From Ruegeria atlantica (lineage in GTDB: Bacteria; Pseudomonadota; Alphaproteobacteria; Rhodobacterales; Rhodobacteraceae): DNA of 64,000 nucleotides. Where the stretch lies: the NCBI GenBank assembly GCA_013032095.1, contig WQBJ01000010.1:62001-126000 (forward strand), read 5' to 3'. Positions within the stretch are counted from its first letter, which is position 1. Every line of letters begins with the position of its first letter. This document shows, piece by piece, positions 1 through 10,296 of this stretch. The position numbers and the translations under genes are program-made. The notes beneath the pieces were generated by a model. It made no database searches and was not told the origin of the DNA. It worked only from the letters and a program-made list of their open reading frames with translations.

Positions 1-809
1 TGTTGCAAGCCCTCTACACTCGCCTGGAAGGGGGGCGCGACGTGGAAGCGGCCGATGTAGACCGTGAACTGCGAATGGGTAATTCCGAGCAGGGCACCGG
101 CAGTCGCGACGGTGATCAGCTTGAGATGTTCAAAGGCGGCACGGTCGAAATCAAAACCCGGAAAAAGCTGGTCGAGCCGCGCACCGATGCGCAGAAGGCT
201 TATGTTCAATCGTTGTTCAACAATGAACTGGCCTTTGGAATTGGCCCTGCGGGCACCGGTAAGACATACCTAGCCGTTGCCGTAGGCGTATCGATGTTTA
301 TCGGCGGGCATGTGGATCGGATCATCCTTAGCCGACCCGCGGTCGAGGCAGGCGAGAAACTGGGCTACCTGCCCGGTGACATGAAGGACAAGGTCGATCC
401 CTACATGCAGCCGCTCTATGACGCGCTGAATGATTTCCTGCCCGGCAAGCAACTGGCCAAGCTGATTGAAGAAAAGCGAATCGAGATCGCTCCGTTGGCC
501 TTCATGCGTGGCCGGACGCTGGCCAATGCGTTCGTGGTGCTGGATGAGGCGCAGAACGCCACCACTATGCAGATGAAGATGTTCCTTACCCGCCTGGGCG
601 AGGGAAGCCGCATGGTGATCACTGGTGACCGCTCGCAGGTCGATCTGCCACGTGGAGTGCAGTCGGGGCTGGCAGACGCGGAACGTCTTCTGAAGACGAT
701 CCCGAATATCAGCTTTAACTACTTCACCTCTAAAGACGTCGTGCGCCACCCGCTTGTCGCCGCCATCATCGAAGCGTATGAGGCCGACGCAGGCCGCGAG
801 ACGGGGTGA
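1..809 (+). CDS. phoH: PhoH family ATPase, 5' end cut by window
   Basis: This is a PhoH/YbeZ-type P-loop ATPase, thought to act with YbeY in ribosome and RNA quality control in the cytoplasm. The frame is already open at the left edge; about 268 residues are visible, and family members usually have 320-350, so the true start lies outside. Walker A (GPAGTGKT) is at visible residues 81-88 and Walker B (VVLDEAQ) at about 178-184, followed by the conserved TGD-S-QVDLP stretch typical of PhoH. The TTG at position 3 is probably not the start. The next gene, ybeY, follows after 33 bases, the usual phoH-ybeY-corC-lnt order, so an operon is likely. Confidence 0.95.
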   Translation, partial: LQALYTRLEGGRDVEAADVDRELRMGNSEQGTGSRDGDQLEMFKGGTVEIKTRKKLVEPRTDAQKAYVQSLFNNELAFGIGPAGTGKTYLAVAVGVSMFIGGHVDRIILSRPAVEAGEKLGYLPGDMKDKVDPYMQPLYDALNDFLPGKQLAKLIEEKRIEIAPLAFMRGRTLANAFVVLDEAQNATTMQMKMFLTRLGEGSRMVITGDRSQVDLPRGVQSGLADAERLLKTIPNISFNYFTSKDVVRHPLVAAIIEAYEADAGRETG

Positions 810-842
810 TCGTCCGAGGCCACGGGCTTTGGACATGGTGAG

Positions 843-1337
843 ATGAACCTTGAACTGACGATTGAAGATGCGCGCTGGCAGGGGCTGGAACCTTTGGCGA
901 CGCGTGCCATTGGGGCAGTGCTGGGTCACTGTGGTCTGGATGCAGATCTGTGCGAAATCAGCCTGTTGGCCTGCGATGATGCCCGTATCGCCGAGCTGAA
1001 TGCCGAGTTTCGGGAAAAGCCTGCGCCAACCAACGTACTCAGTTGGCCGGCTGAAGATTTGGCTGCGGAACGGCCGGGTGCGATCCCGGCGCAGCCCGAA
1101 CCTGACTTCACGGGCGAAATCGCGCTGGGCGATATCGCGATTGCCTATGAGACTTGTTCGCGTGAGGCGGCCGAGACAGGCAAAACCATGGATGACCACG
1201 TCACGCATCTGATCATTCACGGAATGTTGCATTTGCTAGGATACGATCACATTCGTGACCCCGACGCCAATTTGATGGAAGGGGTTGAGGTCGCTATACT
1301 TGGCAAACTGGGTATTGATGACCCATATAAAGCGTAG
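843..1337 (+). CDS. ybeY: Endoribonuclease YbeY (16S rRNA maturation)
   Basis: This metal-dependent RNase is needed for 16S rRNA 3' end processing and 70S ribosome quality control. At 164 residues it is the usual size. The zinc-binding signature [11 protein letters not shown] is intact at residues 126-136, giving the three metal-ligand histidines. It sits between phoH and corC in the conserved order. The ATG at 843 gives the expected N-terminus, although the Shine-Dalgarno is weak. A long minus-strand frame covers the same DNA but shows no family features and is a coding shadow. Confidence 0.96.
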   Translation: MNLELTIEDARWQGLEPLATRAIGAVLGHCGLDADLCEISLLACDDARIAELNAEFREKPAPTNVLSWPAEDLAAERPGAIPAQPEPDFTGEIALGDIAIAYETCSREAAETGKTMDDHVTHLIIHGMLHLLGYDHIRDPDANLMEGVEVAILGKLGIDDPYKA

Positions 1338-1373
1338 AGTGGGCCACTAGGCCCGAATATTTGGAACAGGACT

Positions 1374-2261
1374 ATGGGCGATACAGACGGCAGTTCTATG
1401 GCGGCGCATGGCGCGCAACCGAAGGACGGCAGTGACAATGTCAAAGAGAAAACCGGATTTTTTTCTCGAATAGTGGACGCATTCTCGCCACACGGTGAGG
1501 ATGAGGTTCACGAAGCCAACGGGCACGAGGTCGACAAGGTTCAACCTCGCGGCATGATCAACCTGCGACGGATGCGGGTCGAGGACGTGGCCATACCGAC
1601 GGCCGAGATCATCGCTGTTCCATCGACCATCGCCAAGGATGAGCTGGCGCAGTTGTTCCGCGAAAGCGGTCTGTCACGAATTCCGGTGTATGAGGGCACG
1701 CTCGATACTCCATTGGGTTTCGTGCATCTCAAAGACTTTGCCCTGACCCATGGTTTCAACGGTGGATCTACCGAGTTCGATTTGGTTTCGATGCTGCGGA
1801 CGTTACTATTCGTGCCGCCCTCGATGCCGATTGGCGTGTTGATGACCAAGATGCAGACCGAGCGCCGCCACATGGCCTTGGTGATCGACGAGTATGGTGG
1901 CGTTGACGGCTTACTGACCATCGAGGATCTGATCGAGCAAGTGGTCGGCGAAATCGCTGACGAGCATGACGCGGATGAAGATCAGCTTTGGGTGCAGGAG
2001 AAACCCGGCTGTTACATCGTTCAGGCGCGCGTCCCACTTGAGGAGTTCGAGGCCGAGATCGGACGCTCTTTGACCAGTCACGAGGATGTGGACGAGGAAG
2101 AGATCGACACTCTGGGTGGTCTGGTCTTCATGCTGTCGGGCCGGGTGCCCGCGCGTGGCGAGGTTGTTTTGCATCCCGAAGGGCCGGAATTTGAAGTGAT
2201 CGACGCCGACCCGCGTCGGATCAAGCGTTTACGTGTGATGTTACCGGAAATCGCTGCATGA
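1374..2261 (+). CDS. corC: CorC/HlyC-type CBS-domain protein
   Basis: This soluble CorC-type protein of 295 residues has a pair of CBS domains (roughly residues 65-190) and a C-terminal CorC_HlyC transporter-associated domain (roughly 205-290). It lacks the membrane DUF21 domain found in full-length CNNM/CorB proteins. The family is linked to magnesium/cobalt resistance, but the exact role is uncertain. The N-terminal 55 residues are charged and low in complexity. Its stop overlaps the start of lnt (ATGA at 2258), which indicates translational coupling. The hemolysin name sometimes used for this family should not be taken literally. Confidence 0.92.
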   Translation: MGDTDGSSMAAHGAQPKDGSDNVKEKTGFFSRIVDAFSPHGEDEVHEANGHEVDKVQPRGMINLRRMRVEDVAIPTAEIIAVPSTIAKDELAQLFRESGLSRIPVYEGTLDTPLGFVHLKDFALTHGFNGGSTEFDLVSMLRTLLFVPPSMPIGVLMTKMQTERRHMALVIDEYGGVDGLLTIEDLIEQVVGEIADEHDADEDQLWVQEKPGCYIVQARVPLEEFEAEIGRSLTSHEDVDEEEIDTLGGLVFMLSGRVPARGEVVLHPEGPEFEVIDADPRRIKRLRVMLPEIAA

Positions 2262-3754
2262 ACCCTGCTCAGGGCTGGCGCTTTTGGCTGAGGTTCTTGT
2301 TGGCGGCACTGCTTGGTGTACTGGCTGCGTTCGGCCTTGCGCCTTTTGGTGTTTGGGGAGCAACTCTGGTTGCGTTGGTGTTGTTGGCACCTCTGTTCCT
2401 TTCGACTGAGACAAAAGCGCGAGCCGCTTGGCTAGGCTGGGCCTTTGCCACGGGGTATTTTGCGCATGGTCTCAGCTGGATTGTTGAACCGTTTCTCGTT
2501 GATGCCGAAAGGCACGCATGGATGGCGCCGTTTGCTCTGGTCTTCATGGCGGGAGGGTTGGCCTTGTTCTGGGCGCTGGCTTTTGGACTGGCACGGCGAC
2601 CGGGTAGCGGCGCGGTCGAGCAAGCCATCTTTCTGGCGGTGGCTGTTTCTCTGGCGGAATTCGCTAGGGGGTATGTGCTGACCGGTTTCCCTTGGGCCGG
2701 GTTGGCACAGGTTTGGCTGGATACGCCAGTGGCGCAGCTCTTGTCGTTATTCGGGCCTTATGGACTGGGAGCTTTGACTCTGCTTGCGACGCTGCCCCTG
2801 GGAGCGGCTCTGTCGAAAAGACGCGGGATTGTGCTTCCGCTCGGCCTGACGGTCGGCGCAGTGTGTCTGGCGCTGGGCTATGCTTCGACACGTCCGGACG
2901 TTACTGACACTGAACATGTCGTGCGTCTGATCCAACCCAACGCGCCGCAGCATCAGAAATGGGACCCGGACTATGCGCCGCTTTTTTTTGCGCGCCAGAT
3001 CGAATTTACCGCGGCGCAGCCCCGGCCAGACATGATCGTCTGGCCCGAAACCTCAATCCCCGCTTGGTTAGGGAGTGCGCAGCCTTACCTCGATGTTGTT
3101 GTCGATGCGGCGCAAGGGACGCCGGTGTTCCTGGGCATTCAGCGCGGTGATGGGCCGCGCATATACAACTCGATGGTCTACCTGGATGAGGATGGTCAGC
3201 AACAGGGTTTGTACGATAAGCACCACCTTGCGCCTTTTGGCGAATATGTGCCGTTCGGAAACCTGATGGCAGAGTTTGGCATTCATGGGATGGCCACCAC
3301 AGCAGGCCATGGGTTCAGCGCAGGACCAGGGGCCGTGCTGATGGGTGCAGGTAAGCTGGGCAAGGCGTTGCCGCTGATCTGCTACGAGGCTGTGTTTACT
3401 CAGGATGTCCTATCCGCTCCGGGGCGCGCGGACTTTCTTCTGCAGATCACCAATGACGCGTGGTTTGGTACGTGGTCAGGTCCTTATCAGCATTTGGTAC
3501 AGGCGCAGATGCGCGCAATTGAACAGGGGCTGCCGATGATGCGCGCGGCCAATACCGGCGTTTCGGCAATGATCGATCCTCTGGGGCGCATCACCGATGC
3601 GCTGGCTTTGGGTCAGGCGGGTTTTGTGGATGCAAAGCTGCCTGCGCCGCTGGCGCCCACGATTTATTCCGGCATTGGGGACTTTCCTGTCTTTGCGCTG
3701 CTGTTGGCTATGTTTGCACTGCTTTGGCGCAACGCGCGGCGAGAACACGCTTAA
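2258..3754 (+). CDS. lnt: Apolipoprotein N-acyltransferase
   Basis: This inner-membrane enzyme adds the third acyl chain to the N-terminal cysteine of lipoproteins, the last step of lipoprotein maturation. It has 498 residues with several hydrophobic segments in the first 210, followed by a nitrilase-like periplasmic domain. The catalytic triad is visible: Glu264 in WPETSIP, Lys321 in YDKHHLAPFGEY and Cys375 in LICYEAVF. The start overlaps the corC stop by four bases. About 50 bases separate the gene from the metK riboswitch. Confidence 0.96.
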   Translation: MNPAQGWRFWLRFLLAALLGVLAAFGLAPFGVWGATLVALVLLAPLFLSTETKARAAWLGWAFATGYFAHGLSWIVEPFLVDAERHAWMAPFALVFMAGGLALFWALAFGLARRPGSGAVEQAIFLAVAVSLAEFARGYVLTGFPWAGLAQVWLDTPVAQLLSLFGPYGLGALTLLATLPLGAALSKRRGIVLPLGLTVGAVCLALGYASTRPDVTDTEHVVRLIQPNAPQHQKWDPDYAPLFFARQIEFTAAQPRPDMIVWPETSIPAWLGSAQPYLDVVVDAAQGTPVFLGIQRGDGPRIYNSMVYLDEDGQQQGLYDKHHLAPFGEYVPFGNLMAEFGIHGMATTAGHGFSAGPGAVLMGAGKLGKALPLICYEAVFTQDVLSAPGRADFLLQITNDAWFGTWSGPYQHLVQAQMRAIEQGLPMMRAANTGVSAMIDPLGRITDALALGQAGFVDAKLPAPLAPTIYSGIGDFPVFALLLAMFALLWRNARREHA

Positions 3755-3800
3755 TTTCGGATTGACGCAGTCTATCAGCGGGCGTATCTCCTCGCATGCC

Positions 3801-3846
3801 TGTCACAACGGCTTCCTGGCGTGATGGGGGAATCTTAATGGAGCAC
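3801..3846 (+). promoter_or_regulatory. SAM/SAH riboswitch upstream of metK
   Basis: The metK leader contains GTCACAACGGCTTCCTGGCG at 3802-3821, then TGAT, a short A/T-containing linker and ATGGAGCA at 3838-3845. This matches the known SAM/SAH riboswitch of Rhodobacterales closely. A short stem (GTCA with TGAT, one G-U closing pair) carries the loop GGCTTCC, which can pair with the downstream GGAGC to form a pseudoknot. GGAG is also the metK Shine-Dalgarno, 7 bases before the ATG. The inferred mechanism is translational repression of metK when SAM or SAH is bound. I recognised this by motif, not by a covariance search. Confidence 0.9.
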
Positions 3847-3850
3847 TTAA

Positions 3851-5032
<1,182 letters not shown>

Positions 5033-5045
5033 TCCGAAAAGACCC

Positions 5046-5072
5046 AAAGCGCGCCGAAACGGCGCGCTTTTT
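5046..5072 (+). terminator. Intrinsic terminator after metK
   Basis: A perfect 10-base-pair stem (AAAGCGCGCC / GGCGCGCTTT) with a 5-base loop runs into a T tract. It starts 13 bases after the metK stop. Its presence argues against trmB starting upstream at 5029. Confidence 0.88.
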
Positions 5073-5124
5073 CGTTGCCGCGCCGGGGTTGCAACACTGC
5101 GAACCGCGCAGTAAGGGCACCGCC

Positions 5125-5838
5125 ATGAGCACCCAGACACCACAACGCCCCCGCAGAAACTTCTATGGCCGCTTCAAGGGTAAGGCCCTGAAACAGAGTC
5201 AAAAGACGTATCTGAACGAAGACCTCGACGCCCTGTCGCCGGGCGGGGTGGATTGGGAGACCAACCCCGAACGTAACCCGCTGGACCTGCAGGCGCTGTT
5301 CGGAGTCAAGGAAGTCTGGCTTGAGGTCGGCTTTGGCGGCGGCGAGCATCTGGTCCATCAGGCCGCCAGCAACCCCGATATCGGGATCATCGGGGCCGAG
5401 CCTTATATCAACGGCGTTGCCATGCTGCTGGGCAAGATTCGCAAGGCAGGCGTTGAAAACCTTGCTGTACATCCCGGTGATGCGCGTGACCTGTTCGACG
5501 TGCTGCCCGAGGCGAGCATATCGCGCGCCTTTCTATTGTATCCCGACCCGTGGCCCAAGACGCGGCACCATCGTCGCCGCTTTGTGACACAGGAACACTT
5601 GGAGCCGCTGGCCCGCGCGCTGAAGCCGGGCTCGATTTTCCGCGTGGCGACTGACATTCCCGACTATGTCCGCCAAACGCTGGAAGAGGTTCCGCGCGCT
5701 GGTTTCGAATGGCAGGCTGAGCGTCCGACGGACTGGCGCGAGCCGTGGGATGACTGGATTTCCACTCGGTATGAGCAGAAGGCTCTGCGCGAAGGGCGGA
5801 CACCACATTACCTGACCTTCCGGCGAACCGAGGCCTGA
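5125..5838 (+). CDS. trmB: tRNA (guanine-N7)-methyltransferase
   Basis: TrmB methylates G46 in the variable loop of tRNAs using SAM. The 237-residue product starts at ATG 5125, preceded by AAGGG. The frame stays open further upstream to 5029, but that part would run through the metK terminator and has no homology to the family. The SAM-binding motif EVGFGGGEH begins at residue 67 and the family motif PDPWPKTRHHRRR lies in the middle. The position directly after metK, which makes its methyl donor, may be coincidental. Confidence 0.95.
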   Translation: MSTQTPQRPRRNFYGRFKGKALKQSQKTYLNEDLDALSPGGVDWETNPERNPLDLQALFGVKEVWLEVGFGGGEHLVHQAASNPDIGIIGAEPYINGVAMLLGKIRKAGVENLAVHPGDARDLFDVLPEASISRAFLLYPDPWPKTRHHRRRFVTQEHLEPLARALKPGSIFRVATDIPDYVRQTLEEVPRAGFEWQAERPTDWREPWDDWISTRYEQKALREGRTPHYLTFRRTEA

Positions 5839-5922
5839 TCCGTTTCAGATTTCTGTAATCCTGATCGCTATGCTAGGCTGAGCACGACAGCATTTTTTAG
5901 CATACGTCTTTTCAGGATTATC

Positions 5923-6996
5923 ATGTCTGACATTCAGATCACGAACTGCCACACGCACTTATTCCACTCGCGCCACGTGCCCGAGGACTACCCATATCCG
6001 GCGCTGAAACCGTTCAAAAAGATGCCGTGGCTGATAAAGGCATTGTCATTCGGAGCGCGTCTGATCGGGCAGCAGGCTGCCGCGGAAAAACTGGATAGGT
6101 TGTATCGTTTCCAACAGGAGACGGACGAAGACAGTCAGCGGGATATTCTGGATAACCTGCGGCGACACTATCCGGGAAATACCCGTTTCGTTGTGTTGCC
6201 TATGGAGATGTCTGCCTTTGGGTTCGGTGCGCCAGAGGTGCCACTCATTGCCCAACATGACGAATTGGCCAAGCTGTCTGGCGATCCAGAGGTCGGTCGT
6301 TCCGTGATCCCTTTTGCAACGATTGACCCACGCGCCGACCCTCAGGCGGAGGAACTCTGGCGCGCGATAGACGACCTGAGATTCCGTGGCCTCAAACTCT
6401 ATCCGCGATTGGGTTTTGCGCCTGACGATCCGGTTCTGATGCAGCACGTGTATCCTCGCCTTGAGGAAAAGAACCTGCCGGTGATGTCGCACTGTTCACG
6501 CGGTGGTGTTCAGGGGCGCAATCTCTCGGATTATTGGGCAGACCGCTACACAGAGCCGGAAGCCTTTGTTCCTGTAATGCGCGCGCATCCCAACCTTCGG
6601 ATTTGCCTGGCGCATTTTGGTGGGCAGCGCGATTGGGATGCTTATGTTAACCCGGACCGCGAAAACCCCCTGGACGATGCGTTCAGCCGGAACTGGCAGG
6701 TCGCTATACGACGTATGATCGGCAGCGGAGACTACCCGGGCCTGTGGACCGACATTTCCTACACGCTCTTTCAGTTCGAGGATTACGCTCCGTTCTTGCG
6801 CGTTTTCTTGACGGGAGACGATCAAAAGAGCGAGCGGCTGAGGTCTCGGGTTTTGTTCGGTTCGGATTACTACATGACACGGCAGGAAGCGCTGTCGGAA
6901 AGGGCAGTCTGTATCCGGTTGCGAAATGCGCTGGGGGAAGAGATTTTCCGGCAGATCGCGGAAGAAAACCCTGCAAAATGGCTGGGGGAGGTCTGA
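5923..6996 (+). CDS. Amidohydrolase family (TIM-barrel) protein
   Basis: This 357-residue protein resembles the amidohydrolase-2 family (PF04909), metal-dependent hydrolases and decarboxylases. The N-terminal HxH metal motif is His10 and His12 (NCHTHLF), followed by [21 protein letters not shown] and a late GSDYY aspartate, which together supply the expected metal ligands. No signal peptide is seen, so it is probably cytoplasmic. The substrate is unknown. An AGGA sequence 5 bases before the ATG supports the start. It lies alone between trmB and aroA with no pathway context. Confidence 0.75.
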   Translation: MSDIQITNCHTHLFHSRHVPEDYPYPALKPFKKMPWLIKALSFGARLIGQQAAAEKLDRLYRFQQETDEDSQRDILDNLRRHYPGNTRFVVLPMEMSAFGFGAPEVPLIAQHDELAKLSGDPEVGRSVIPFATIDPRADPQAEELWRAIDDLRFRGLKLYPRLGFAPDDPVLMQHVYPRLEEKNLPVMSHCSRGGVQGRNLSDYWADRYTEPEAFVPVMRAHPNLRICLAHFGGQRDWDAYVNPDRENPLDDAFSRNWQVAIRRMIGSGDYPGLWTDISYTLFQFEDYAPFLRVFLTGDDQKSERLRSRVLFGSDYYMTRQEALSERAVCIRLRNALGEEIFRQIAEENPAKWLGEV

Positions 6997-7094
6997 CAGG
7001 CGGCTTCGCATCCAGACAACGCCGCATTGCCGCTGGACCATCGGCCCTCAATTCGCTAATCGGCTTGAGCACTGATAGCGCAAAAGGAGCCCCC

Positions 7095-8441
7095 ATGTCC
7101 GGACACGGCACGCCCATCCCGATGACCTCGCATCCCTGCGGCCCGCTGACCGGCACGGCCGAGGTGCCCGGAGACAAGTCGATCTCGCATAGGTCGCTGA
7201 TTCTGGGCGCGATGGCGGTGGGTGAGACAAAGATCTCGGGCCTGCTTGAGGGTGAAGACGTTCTGGATACCGCAAAGGCCATGCGAGCATTTGGCGCCGA
7301 GGTCACGGATCATGGCGGAGGTGAATGGACTGTGTATGGCGTTGGCGTCGGCGGTTTTGCCGAGCCCGATCAGGTGATCGATTGCGGCAACTCGGGCACC
7401 GGAGTGCGACTGATCATGGGCGCGATGGCGACTTCGCCGATCACGGCGACCTTTACCGGCGACGCGAGTCTGAACAAACGCCCGATGGCGCGGGTCACTG
7501 ATCCGCTGGCGTTGTTTGGAACGCAATCGGTGGGGCGGTCCGGTGGGCGTCTGCCAATGACCATCGTAGGCGCAGCTGAACCCGTGCCGGTGCGTTACGA
7601 GGTTCCGGTGCCGTCGGCTCAGGTGAAATCCGCTGTTCTGCTGGCCGGTCTGAATGCGCCGGGCAAAACAGTCGTGATCGAGAAAGAGGCCACCCGTGAC
7701 CATTCCGAGCGGATGTTGGCGGGCTTTGGTGCTGAAATTACTGTCGAAGATACTGATGAGGGCCGGGTGATTACGCTGACCGGCCGCCCCGAGTTGAAAC
7801 CGCAGGTTATCGCCGTGCCACGTGACCCGTCCAGCGCGGCCTTCCCTGTCTGCGCGGCGCTAATCACGCCCGGCTCGGACGTTTTGGTGCCGGGAATTGG
7901 CCTGAACCCGACGCGCGCTGGCTTGTTTGCCACGCTGCGCGAGATGGGTGCCGATCTCACCTATGAGAACGAGCGCGAAGAGGGCGGTGAGCCGGTCGCT
8001 GACCTACGGGCCAAATATTCGCCCAACATGAAGGGCATCAATGTGCCGCCGGAACGTGCGGCATCGATGATCGACGAATACCCGGTTCTGTCAGTGGTTG
8101 CCGCAAATGCCACCGGCACAACGATGATGGGCGGCGTGAAAGAGCTGCGCGTCAAGGAAAGCGATCGGATCGACGCCATGGCGAGGGGGCTGCGTGCCAA
8201 CGGTGTGACCGTTGACGAGGGCGAGGATTGGTGGTCGGTCGAAGGACTTGGCATCGGCAACGTCCCCGGTGGCGGTACTTGCGAGAGCTTTTTGGACCAT
8301 CGGATCGCTATGTCCTTCATGGTGATGGGTATGGGCGCGAAATCTCCGGTCTCTTTGGATGACGGCGGACCGATCGCGACTTCGTTCCCGATATTTGAAC
8401 CTCTGATGGCGGCGCTGGGTGCCAAGGTCGAGCGTGCATGA
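7095..8441 (+). CDS. aroA: 3-phosphoshikimate 1-carboxyvinyltransferase (EPSP synthase)
   Basis: AroA joins shikimate-3-phosphate and phosphoenolpyruvate in the shikimate pathway to chorismate. The 448-residue product starts at ATG 7095 behind a strong AAAGGAG; the frame extends upstream to 6744 but that part overlaps the previous gene and is spurious. Motifs include GDKSISHRS near residue 25 (substrate-binding lysine), [17 protein letters not shown] and DEYPVL with the catalytic aspartate. The sequence is of the class II (CP4-like) type common in alphaproteobacteria. Its stop overlaps cmk (ATGA at 8438). Confidence 0.97.
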   Translation: MSGHGTPIPMTSHPCGPLTGTAEVPGDKSISHRSLILGAMAVGETKISGLLEGEDVLDTAKAMRAFGAEVTDHGGGEWTVYGVGVGGFAEPDQVIDCGNSGTGVRLIMGAMATSPITATFTGDASLNKRPMARVTDPLALFGTQSVGRSGGRLPMTIVGAAEPVPVRYEVPVPSAQVKSAVLLAGLNAPGKTVVIEKEATRDHSERMLAGFGAEITVEDTDEGRVITLTGRPELKPQVIAVPRDPSSAAFPVCAALITPGSDVLVPGIGLNPTRAGLFATLREMGADLTYENEREEGGEPVADLRAKYSPNMKGINVPPERAASMIDEYPVLSVVAANATGTTMMGGVKELRVKESDRIDAMARGLRANGVTVDEGEDWWSVEGLGIGNVPGGGTCESFLDHRIAMSFMVMGMGAKSPVSLDDGGPIATSFPIFEPLMAALGAKVERA

Positions 8442-9055
8442 GTTTTACGGTCGCTATCGACGGCCCTGCAGCAGCGGGCAAGGGAACGATATCCAAAGGC
8501 GTCGCGGCGCATTTCGGCTTTGCGCATCTGGATACGGGCCTGTTGTACCGTGCTGTCGGCCGCCGGACGTTGGATGGTACTGATCCAATTGAGGCTGCGC
8601 ACGCGTTGACTCCTGATGAATTGGAACGGGGCGACTTGCGGACGGCCAAGATTGCGCAGGCGGCCTCGAAAGTTGCGGTCATCTCTGAAGTCCGCGCGGC
8701 ATTGGTAGACTTTCAACGCTCTTTTGCCCGGCGGGAAGGCGGAGCGGTTCTGGACGGGCGCGATATCGGAACAGTGATTTGCCCCGAGGCTGAAGTAAAG
8801 CTGTTCGTGACGGCCAGCGCTGAGGTCCGGGCGGAACGTCGCTATTTGGAACTTAGTGCCAAGGGGACCAACGTCACGCGAGAGCAGGTGCTGGCGGATG
8901 TACGGGAACGCGATGCCAGAGACGCAGAGCGCAGCGCCGCGCCAATGAAACCCGCCGCCGATGCCGTTCTACTGGACACATCTGATCTAAGTATTGAGGC
9001 GGCTCTGGCGCATGCGATTGCACTGATCGAAAACAAGCGCCCCGCGACACACTAG
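8438..9055 (+). CDS. cmk: Cytidylate kinase
   Basis: Cmk phosphorylates CMP and dCMP in the cytoplasm. The 205 residues begin with the P-loop GPAAAGKGT at residues 8-16, followed by the [11 protein letters not shown] and LDGRDIGTV motifs of the family. It overlaps aroA by four bases. In alphaproteobacteria cmk is typically followed directly by rpsA; here rpsA lies 3 kb away behind three unrelated genes. Confidence 0.96.
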   Translation: MSFTVAIDGPAAAGKGTISKGVAAHFGFAHLDTGLLYRAVGRRTLDGTDPIEAAHALTPDELERGDLRTAKIAQAASKVAVISEVRAALVDFQRSFARREGGAVLDGRDIGTVICPEAEVKLFVTASAEVRAERRYLELSAKGTNVTREQVLADVRERDARDAERSAAPMKPAADAVLLDTSDLSIEAALAHAIALIENKRPATH

Positions 9056-9066
9056 AACCGCGGGGC
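9039..9066. terminator. Weak inverted repeat between convergent cmk and YHS gene
   Basis: An 8-base-pair stem (GCCCCGCG / CGCGGGGC) with a 12-base loop overlaps the cmk stop and lies 7 bases from the end of the minus-strand YHS gene. There is no T tract on the plus strand and only TTTT slightly downstream on the minus strand, so terminator function is tentative. Confidence 0.4.
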
Positions 9067-9072
9067 AGGCGT

Positions 9073-9552
9073 TCACAGCTCGCTAACGGCGATGCTTTTG
9101 ATCTGCGCCCATTGATCATCCGCAGTTTTTGCTGTTCCAGACACATCCTTGAGGAACGCGGCCCGTGTTTCGGCGTTCAGGAATAGGTACAGCTTGCCAT
9201 CCGCGACCAGATACTGGTCCGGGTCACCGTCAAACTTCTTGCCGACCGATACGCCGAATGAGCAAAAGCCTCCGTGCTGGGGCAGATAGGCAACCGGGTT
9301 CGCTTCAAAGGCCTCTCGGTTCTCAACGCTGGTAAAGTAGTAAGACGCGCCGTCATAGGTGGCAGAGTGGGTGGCAAAGCCCTCAACCGGATTGCCGTCA
9401 TTGACTAGCGCTACGAGATCGACGCCATGTGCGGCCAACGGTGCGCCCGCAGCCGAGATGCCGTTCGAGACGTTGATTTCATCCGCCGCGAGAGCGGGGG
9501 CCGCGAACAAGGGCAGGGTGGCGATCAGGGTGCTCAATATCAGAGATTTCAT
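9073..9552 (-). CDS. Exported YHS domain-containing protein
   Basis: This 159-residue protein has a clear N-terminal signal peptide (about 22 residues, ending near APALAAD). A YHS-type domain follows, marked by HGVDLVAL, GFATHSATYDGASYYFTS and the AYLPQHGGFCSFGVS stretch. YHS domains are small metal-associated modules; exported versions in proteobacteria have no settled function. A good ribosome site (AAAGGAA) precedes the ATG. It is transcribed away from the secreted unknown at 9771, with which it shares a promoter region. Confidence 0.8.
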   Translation of the reverse strand: MKSLILSTLIATLPLFAAPALAADEINVSNGISAAGAPLAAHGVDLVALVNDGNPVEGFATHSATYDGASYYFTSVENREAFEANPVAYLPQHGGFCSFGVSVGKKFDGDPDQYLVADGKLYLFLNAETRAAFLKDVSGTAKTADDQWAQIKSIAVSEL

Positions 9553-9603
9553 AGCGGTTTCCTTTTATGTTCAGGTTCGGGCTGACGGGTCTGCCAGCCG
9601 CTG

Positions 9604-9715
9604 AAACAAAGCTAGGTGGCCGGTTCTGAACGGGCTATCGCAGCAAGGACGTCAAACCTTGCAGATCGTTCAGAATTGTGACCGCGTAGGAAATACTCTT
9701 CACTAAGCTTTGTTT
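9604..9715. promoter_or_regulatory. Divergent promoter region with a 10-bp inverted repeat
   Basis: The 218 bases between the divergent YHS gene and the secreted unknown contain a perfect 10-base inverted repeat: AAACAAAGCT at 9604-9613 and AGCTTTGTTT at 9706-9715. A near-palindrome GTTCTGAAC is at 9624-9632. These may be operator half-sites; no regulator can be named. Confidence 0.25.
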
Positions 9716-9770
9716 GGTCAGAGCGAAGATGGGTTCCTATGGTTGAAATGTAGCCTGCAGGAGAGATGCC

Positions 9771-10295
9771 ATGATCCGACTAGCCCTAATGCTGATTTTT
9801 CTGGCCGGAAGTCTGGCTGCGCAGGAAACCCCTGAAGCCGAACCTTCGATGGATTATGAACGCTTGGGCAAAATCATATTTGCGCTCGACCCCGAGGCCC
9901 AACCCCGGGGTCCGGGGTTTCAGCTGACGGTGTCGGATGTTCCGGTTCTGGTAATCACCGATATCAACGCTGATCGGATGCGCGCCATGGTGCCGATCCG
10001 CAGTGCGGAGGACCTGACCCCCGAGGACATGCAGCGCATGATGCAGGCGAACTTCGATTCCGCTCTGGATGCGCGCTACGCGATTGCAAATGGGACGCTT
10101 TGGGCGGCCTACATTCATCCACTATCGCCATTGGAAAAGGATCAGTTGATCTCGGGTCTGGCGCAGACCGTAAATATCGCAAAAACCTATGGTTCGCTTT
10201 ACTCCGGAGGAGCCCAACAGTTCGGGGGCGGAGATAGTGGTAATTTGCAACGCGAACTGATCGAGGAGTTGCTGAAAAAAGGCGAGGAGATTTGA
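9771..10295 (+). CDS. Exported protein of unknown function
   Basis: I do not recognise this 174-residue protein. It starts with a signal peptide of about 18 residues (hydrophobic LALMLIFLAGSLAAQ) and is otherwise acidic and soluble. The body resembles small single-domain secreted proteins, with a helical stretch near residues 110-140, a glycine-rich segment (SGGAQQFGGGDSG) and a charged amphipathic C-terminal helix ending LLKKGEEI. A good AGGAGA precedes the ATG. It ends one base before the convergent sulfatase gene. Confidence 0.6.
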   Translation: MIRLALMLIFLAGSLAAQETPEAEPSMDYERLGKIIFALDPEAQPRGPGFQLTVSDVPVLVITDINADRMRAMVPIRSAEDLTPEDMQRMMQANFDSALDARYAIANGTLWAAYIHPLSPLEKDQLISGLAQTVNIAKTYGSLYSGGAQQFGGGDSGNLQRELIEELLKKGEEI

Positions 10296-10296
10296 T

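Noticed and set aside
270-1232. A 320-residue minus-strand frame across phoH and ybeY.
   Set aside because: It mirrors two clearly real plus-strand genes, has no ribosome site or family features, and is the usual GC-rich antisense shadow.
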